NCBI GenBank assembly: GCA_001598975.1 | Contig: BBXU01002092.1 | Span: 1-47,764 of the forward strand | DNA from: Parachlorella kessleri | Taxonomy: Eukaryota > Chlorophyta > Trebouxiophyceae > Chlorellales > Chlorellaceae | Direction: 5' to 3' | DNA length: 47,764 bases | Part shown: positions 43,868 through 47,764 of the stretch, one piece after another | Numbering within the stretch: position 1 is the stretch's first letter | How the letters are laid out: the number at the start of each line of letters is the position of its first letter | Notes under the pieces: model-generated | The model's input: only the letters and a program-made list of their open reading frames with translations | Database searches by the model: none | Told to the model about the DNA's origin: nothing | Program-made: the position numbers and the translations under genes

Positions 43868-46800
43868 CTAGGCGCTGATCATGTACTGCAGCACAAAAGC
43901 ACCCAAGTGCCTCTCCAGCTGGGCCAGTTGTTCCTGGCAGCCGCGTGCCTTGACCGCCCACTCCCGTGCCCGCGCGCCCGCTGGGTCCAGCTCAGCAGCG
44001 CGCAAAGCATACCTGCTGACCCTGGCACGCAGCCGCCTCACGGCCGACAGCAGCAGCTCCATGCTGCCGCTGCTGCCGGCTGCTGAAACCTCTGCAACCA
44101 GCCCCCGTTGCTGCTGCGGCTGCGGTGCTAGTGTTGCGATGGGCACAGCGGTACGAGGCTGTGAGATGTGTACCAGGGGCTGTGCTACTGGGAAGGCCAT
44201 GTCAGTCCCGGCTTGGCTGCTTTCATGGTCTTCAGCTGCCGCCGCGCCGGTGCCACCCCCAGCCGCCGCAGGTGCCATGCCGCTCGATGCCTGCTCCGGT
44301 GGAGAAAGGTGTTGCAGCTGCTCCTGCTGCACCGTGCCTGCAGCTGGCGCCCCCCCGCTGGCAGCAGGGAACCCGGGCGGCGGGCCCCTCCCGCTGCTGC
44401 TGCTGCTGCCAGCCGCTGCGCCCGTGCTCTCCGGCTGCTGCTGCTGCTGCTGCTGTGCTGCTGCCCCTGCTGGGGGCTTGCCCAGCCCCGGGGGCCGGTA
44501 GCCGCCCCCAGGCCGGGGCGTGCCCCGAGGCAATGCCCCACAGCCCCCCGGCTGCCGTGCCTGCTGCGCAAGCCCTGCAGCTGCTACCCTCCCTGCTGAC
44601 ACTCCTGCCATGCCCACTGCTCCTGCCGCCGCTGCTGCTGCTGCTCCTGCTGCTGGCACTGTACATATCTGGTTCGCTGCGCCAGCCAAGGCCGCCGGCC
44701 CTTCTCGGGGCGCCTCCCTGAGCTGCCGGGCGGCCGCTTCCAGCGCCGCAGGGTGGGAGTCTGCCAGCAGCCTCATGCGGAGGGCGGGGCCGTGGGCCCG
44801 GGACCCGTCCGCGCCCAGCTCCACCCACACCCGCTGCATGCGGTGGTACTCGGCGACCACACCCCCTGTGTTGGTGTCTACCAGACGGATACCGTCCTCT
44901 CCTGCGCGGCAGCTCAACAGTGGAAGTCATTCACTCCTTCCAGCTGGGGGATTTCCGTGGCTCAACTTCCGCCCCGACCCGGTGGTGCGGAAAGCCCTCG
45001 CTTCAAGCCAGGCTTGGGGGGCAAGTGATGGTAGTGGTTGGTGACCACAGGGGTGGGAACCATGCCACATGCTCTCGCCAGCTGAGGGGCAGGGCATCAC
45101 AGGCCAGCAGATGTTGGTGGCGAGTCTGCTAGGCTTGGGAGTCCTGCAACAGAGTCTGCAAAGCCTACGCTGCGCTACTAAGTGCCTGTGTTTGTGCTGC
45201 AAGCCACCAGTGCCGGCACCAGCACCAGCACAGCACACCTGGGAGCACCGCGATGGCTCTTCGGGACGCGAGCACAAAGGCATCCTGCAGATTCTCGTCC
45301 CCCGGCTGCCGCAGCGGGGGCTTGGGTACACCTGAGGCGTCCACCAAGTGCACAACCCCCTGCACTCAGGAAAGGAAGGCAAGCAGGGGGGCAGAGTCAC
45401 CGCATGTTGCAGGTGGCTGAGCTTTGGAGGGGTTCCCAGTCGGTAGCCCCAAGCAGGCACCCTACGAAAGGACGTGCCACAGCGGCCAGGCAGGCTGCAG
45501 CGACCATGCAGGCACTGGGGCAGGGATGTAAGCAGCCTGGGACTGACCAGCCAGGCAGGCACGCGGCCATGAACCCCAGGTAAGGAGACCAGTACATCGG
45601 CGGGTTCAACCAACGGACTGCCTGGGGTTCAGCGGCTCAGTGCCTGCTGTTCCTGGCCCCAGCCCCGCCTCAGGTGGGTTGCGCACCTGGGCGCAAAAGC
45701 TTAGCAGGACGAGCCGTCCTCAGCGCCCTACACATCACACGCTGGCCGCCAAATATCCCCCTGGCATAGCCTGGGGATATCCCTGACCCCCACCCCACCT
45801 TGAGGTGGTACTTGGGCACAAACAGCAGCAGAGCAGAGCCCCGCAGGCCGTAGATGGTGGCCGCCTCCACGTGCGGCGCAGAGTGCAGCAGCAGCAGGAG
45901 GTAGAGGTCGGAGCAGTCGTGCTGGGCGCGCTTGGCGGCGCGGTGCCGCTCGTTCATGACGGCGGTCTTGGAGGAGACCTCGGAGGGGGGCAGCGGGGGC
46001 GGGGCCTGCATGGGGGTGGGGGTGGGGGTGGGGTGGGGGGTGGGGGGGGAGAATACGGTGAGTCAGGCTGTTGGCATGGGCTTGGCGCCCGCCACTCATC
46101 GAAGCGTGCGGGCTTAATGGAAGCATGCAAGAGGGCGGTGGGGGGCCCTGCGAATGGGAAAATCGGGACAGGTGATAGTATCTCAGCCTAGGAGGACAGG
46201 TAGGGGGGCGGGGCAGCAGTGGCCAGGCCTGCGTGGCAGGGGGAAAGGGTTTCAGGGGAGCTGCACTGAGGTCCACGGCGCAGCTGTCTGGGACGGGCGC
46301 TGGGTCATGCTGGATTCTTGCCTGGCTGGGTGCCTGTGGCGCTTTTGCAGCCTCCACCTCATCGCTAAACAAGGGCCAGAACATAAGACTTCACAGCAGG
46401 TAGGCACCCAGTGTCACCACTGCGAGCTTCCCTCAGCCCACAGGGCCACCCACACATGCTGTAAACACCAACTTGAACAGTGCAGATTGTAAGTCGAGCC
46501 GTCTAAGCTGGCAGTCTAACTCCCGCCTCAATGTGATGTGGCAAGCCGTGGTGCGTGCCAGGGTGAGTAGCACAAGGCGCTGTACACAGCAGCTTTTGGT
46601 CACCTGCCAGTTGCCTTTCAGTAGCTCAACAGCTTCCCTCCCACGCCGCTCTGCTGCCACTCGCACCGCCGCCAGTCAGCCTCCTCCTTATCTGCTGCAT
46701 CAGCAAGGCCAGGTCTGGCGGGGGGATCAGATCCTCCTCCTTACCTGCTGCACCAGCAAGGCCAGGTCTGGCGGGGGGATCAGATCCTCCTCCTTACCTG

Positions 46801-47653
46801 CTGCACCAGCAAGACCAGGTCTGGCCGGGGGATCAGATCCTCCTCCTTACCTGCTGCACCAGCAAGGCCAGGTCTGGCGGGGGGATCAGATCCTCCTCCT
46901 TACCTGCTGCACCAGCAAGGCCAGGTCTGGCCGGGGGATCAGATCCTCCTCCTTACCTGCTGCACCAGCAAGGCCAGGTCGGCGGGGGATCAGATCCTCT
47001 CCCTCACCTGCTGCACCAGCAGGCCAAGTCGGCGGGGGGTCAGATCCTCCCCTTACCTGCTGCACCAGCAAGGCCAGGTCGGGCGGGGGAATCAGATCCT
47101 CCCCTTGCACCAGGTGCCCGCCCGCTGCCACCGCCGCCAGCACCTGCCTGTGCACCACCACGTCCGCATACCTGCACCAGCGCTGGTCAGCCAAAGCACT
47201 GCCTCGCGCCCGCCACCCAGCACATCCACAGTTGGCACGCAGCGAGCCCCTAGCGCTGCACTCCTGCTCCATTTAACAGGATTTTGCTTTGGCTAAGGCG
47301 TCTGCAGGCTGTAGCAGGGGGCTGCAATAGACACTGTCAGGAGAAGGTTGGCGTGGTCGGAACCCCAGCCGCCGCAGTCTATGCCCGGCCGGCCGCTACC
47401 TGACACGGCTGGGACTGCTGCTGTGCTTGCTGGCACTGCTTAACTTTGGTTTTACACCACTTGCAGCATCTCCCAATGCATGACACACGTAAGCAGGTTA
47501 ACCTGAAAGGCCACCCGGGCCCGTAACGCCCATGCATAAGAAGCCCAATAGAGAATGGCCTACCCTACCTGCGTATGGGCGAGGTGAAGTGTGTGTAGAA
47601 GGGCAGCGCCAGGCCAAAGTGGGACATGCCGGCGCCCCGCCCCATGACATCAC
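43868..47653 (-). CDS. DIS3: DIS3/RRP44-family 3'-5' exoribonuclease, C-terminal part; 5' end outside the window
   Basis: DIS3 proteins are the hydrolytic nucleases of the exosome. Visible exons: 47653-47569, 47171-47057, 46005-45799, 45359-45239 and 44901-43868, joined in phase to about 520 residues. The end of the RNB domain is clear: MSHFGLALPFYTHFTSPIRR, then YADVVVHRQVLAAVAAGG. Next come NERHRAAKRAQHDCSDLYLL and the S1-like barrel with ATIYGLRGSALLLFVPKYHL, KGVVHLVDASGVPK and GEDGIRLVDTNTGG. The four metal-binding Asp residues would lie further 5', off the window. The barrel resembles DIS3 and DIS3L more than DIS3L2, but assignment needs the missing half. After the barrel is an unusual 250-300-residue extension rich in Ala, Gly, Pro and Gln (with a Q7 run), ending in a charged helical segment (MELLLSAVRRLRARVSRYAL). 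The intron after 47057 carries the 53-bp repeat array; the intron before 46005 has a C-rich tract. Confidence 0.88.
46013..46049 (+). repeat. G-rich tract (C-rich polypyrimidine tract of an intron on the coding strand)
   Basis: Runs of four to eight G separated by single T, just outside the acceptor of the DIS3-like exon starting at 46005. On the minus strand it forms the intron's pyrimidine tract; the plus strand could fold into a G-quadruplex. Confidence 0.7.
46673..47062 (-). repeat. 53-bp minisatellite built from an exon end plus 5' splice site (eight junction copies)
   Basis: On the minus strand each unit contains GACCTGGCC..GCTGGTGCAGCAG followed by GTAAGG. Junctions (last exon-like base) fall at 47057, 47008, 46957, 46904, 46851, 46798, 46745 and 46693. 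Spacings are 49, 51, then 53 bp four times, and 52 bp. The first is the presumed real donor. Six other copies retain GTAAG or GTGAG; the last is mutated to ATAAGG. Confidence 0.92.
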
Positions 47654-47764
47654 CTGCGCAGCGCACACAGCAGGGAGTCCGTCCAGCCGCTGGATGTACC
47701 CCGTTTTGCCGCTTTGCCTATGCTCAATTGATCGGCACAGAAAATCACCGCCTACCTCCCCCCC

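Noticed and set aside
43881..44721. Long plus-strand open frames opposite the DIS3-like last exon (Leu/Cys/Ala-rich)
   Set aside because: Mirror image of the Ala/Gly/Gln-rich coding strand; CTG/CAG repeats generate open frames on both strands.
46473..47276. 267-codon plus-strand open frame through the 53-bp repeat
   Set aside because: Repeat-driven frame on the non-coding strand; the minus strand carries the conserved RNB exon and donors.
1..47764. Prokaryotic operon, CRISPR, phage or giant-virus insertion
   Set aside because: All supported genes are intron-rich nuclear algal genes; no direct-repeat/spacer array, integrase or viral hallmark was seen.

Overview
This is nuclear DNA of a green alga, most likely a chlorophycean (Chlamydomonas-like order). 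The genes are GC-rich and split into many short exons by introns of roughly 100-500 bp. The proteins are plant/algal types (phosphoglucan water dikinase, plastid sigma factor, plastid-type J protein, membrane-anchored starch-binding protein). TGTAA, the volvocalean polyadenylation signal, lies 3' of most genes. No bacterial operon, tRNA, rRNA, CRISPR array or intact transposon was recognised. Exon borders below were placed by hand from GT/AG (sometimes GC/AG) sites, reading-phase continuity and protein-family fit.

Layout, left to right. 39-9045 (+): the C-terminal 18 exons of phosphoglucan water dikinase (GWD3/PWD). 10484-15059 (-): a Raf-like/TKL protein kinase in eight exons. 16265-17446 (-): a CBM20 starch-binding protein with a C-terminal membrane anchor. 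18283-20299 (+): a plastid-type J-domain protein. 20617-21535 (-): a 108-residue Lys/Ala-rich protein of unknown function. 22147-25767 (-): a plastid RNA-polymerase sigma-70 factor. 26951-27791 (-): TFIIIC subunit 6, divergent from 27989-30406 (+), the exosome ring subunit MTR3/EXOSC6. 30758-33057 (+): a membrane steroid-binding (MAPR) protein with two cytochrome-b5-like domains. 33759-40637 (-): a large membrane-spanning TKL kinase whose catalytic domain is split by a loop of about 750 residues. 41464-43115 (+): an mTERF-like repeat protein with an unresolved start. 43868-47653 (-): the C-terminal half of a DIS3/RRP44-family exonuclease, continuing past the right edge.

Functional groupings: PWD and the CBM20 protein both concern starch; MTR3 and the DIS3-family nuclease both belong to the RNA exosome; the sigma factor, the J protein and perhaps the mTERF-like protein point to plastid gene expression and proteostasis.

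The most striking signal lies in the introns. In several genes the last bases of an exon, together with its 5' splice site, reappear inside the following intron. There are eight tandem copies in the DIS3-like gene (46693-47062), four in one PWD intron (2461-2606), and single echoes in other PWD introns, MTR3, the mTERF-like gene and (as an exon start) the Raf-like kinase. This suggests intron growth by repeated duplication of exon-intron junctions. GC-AG introns also look more common than usual.
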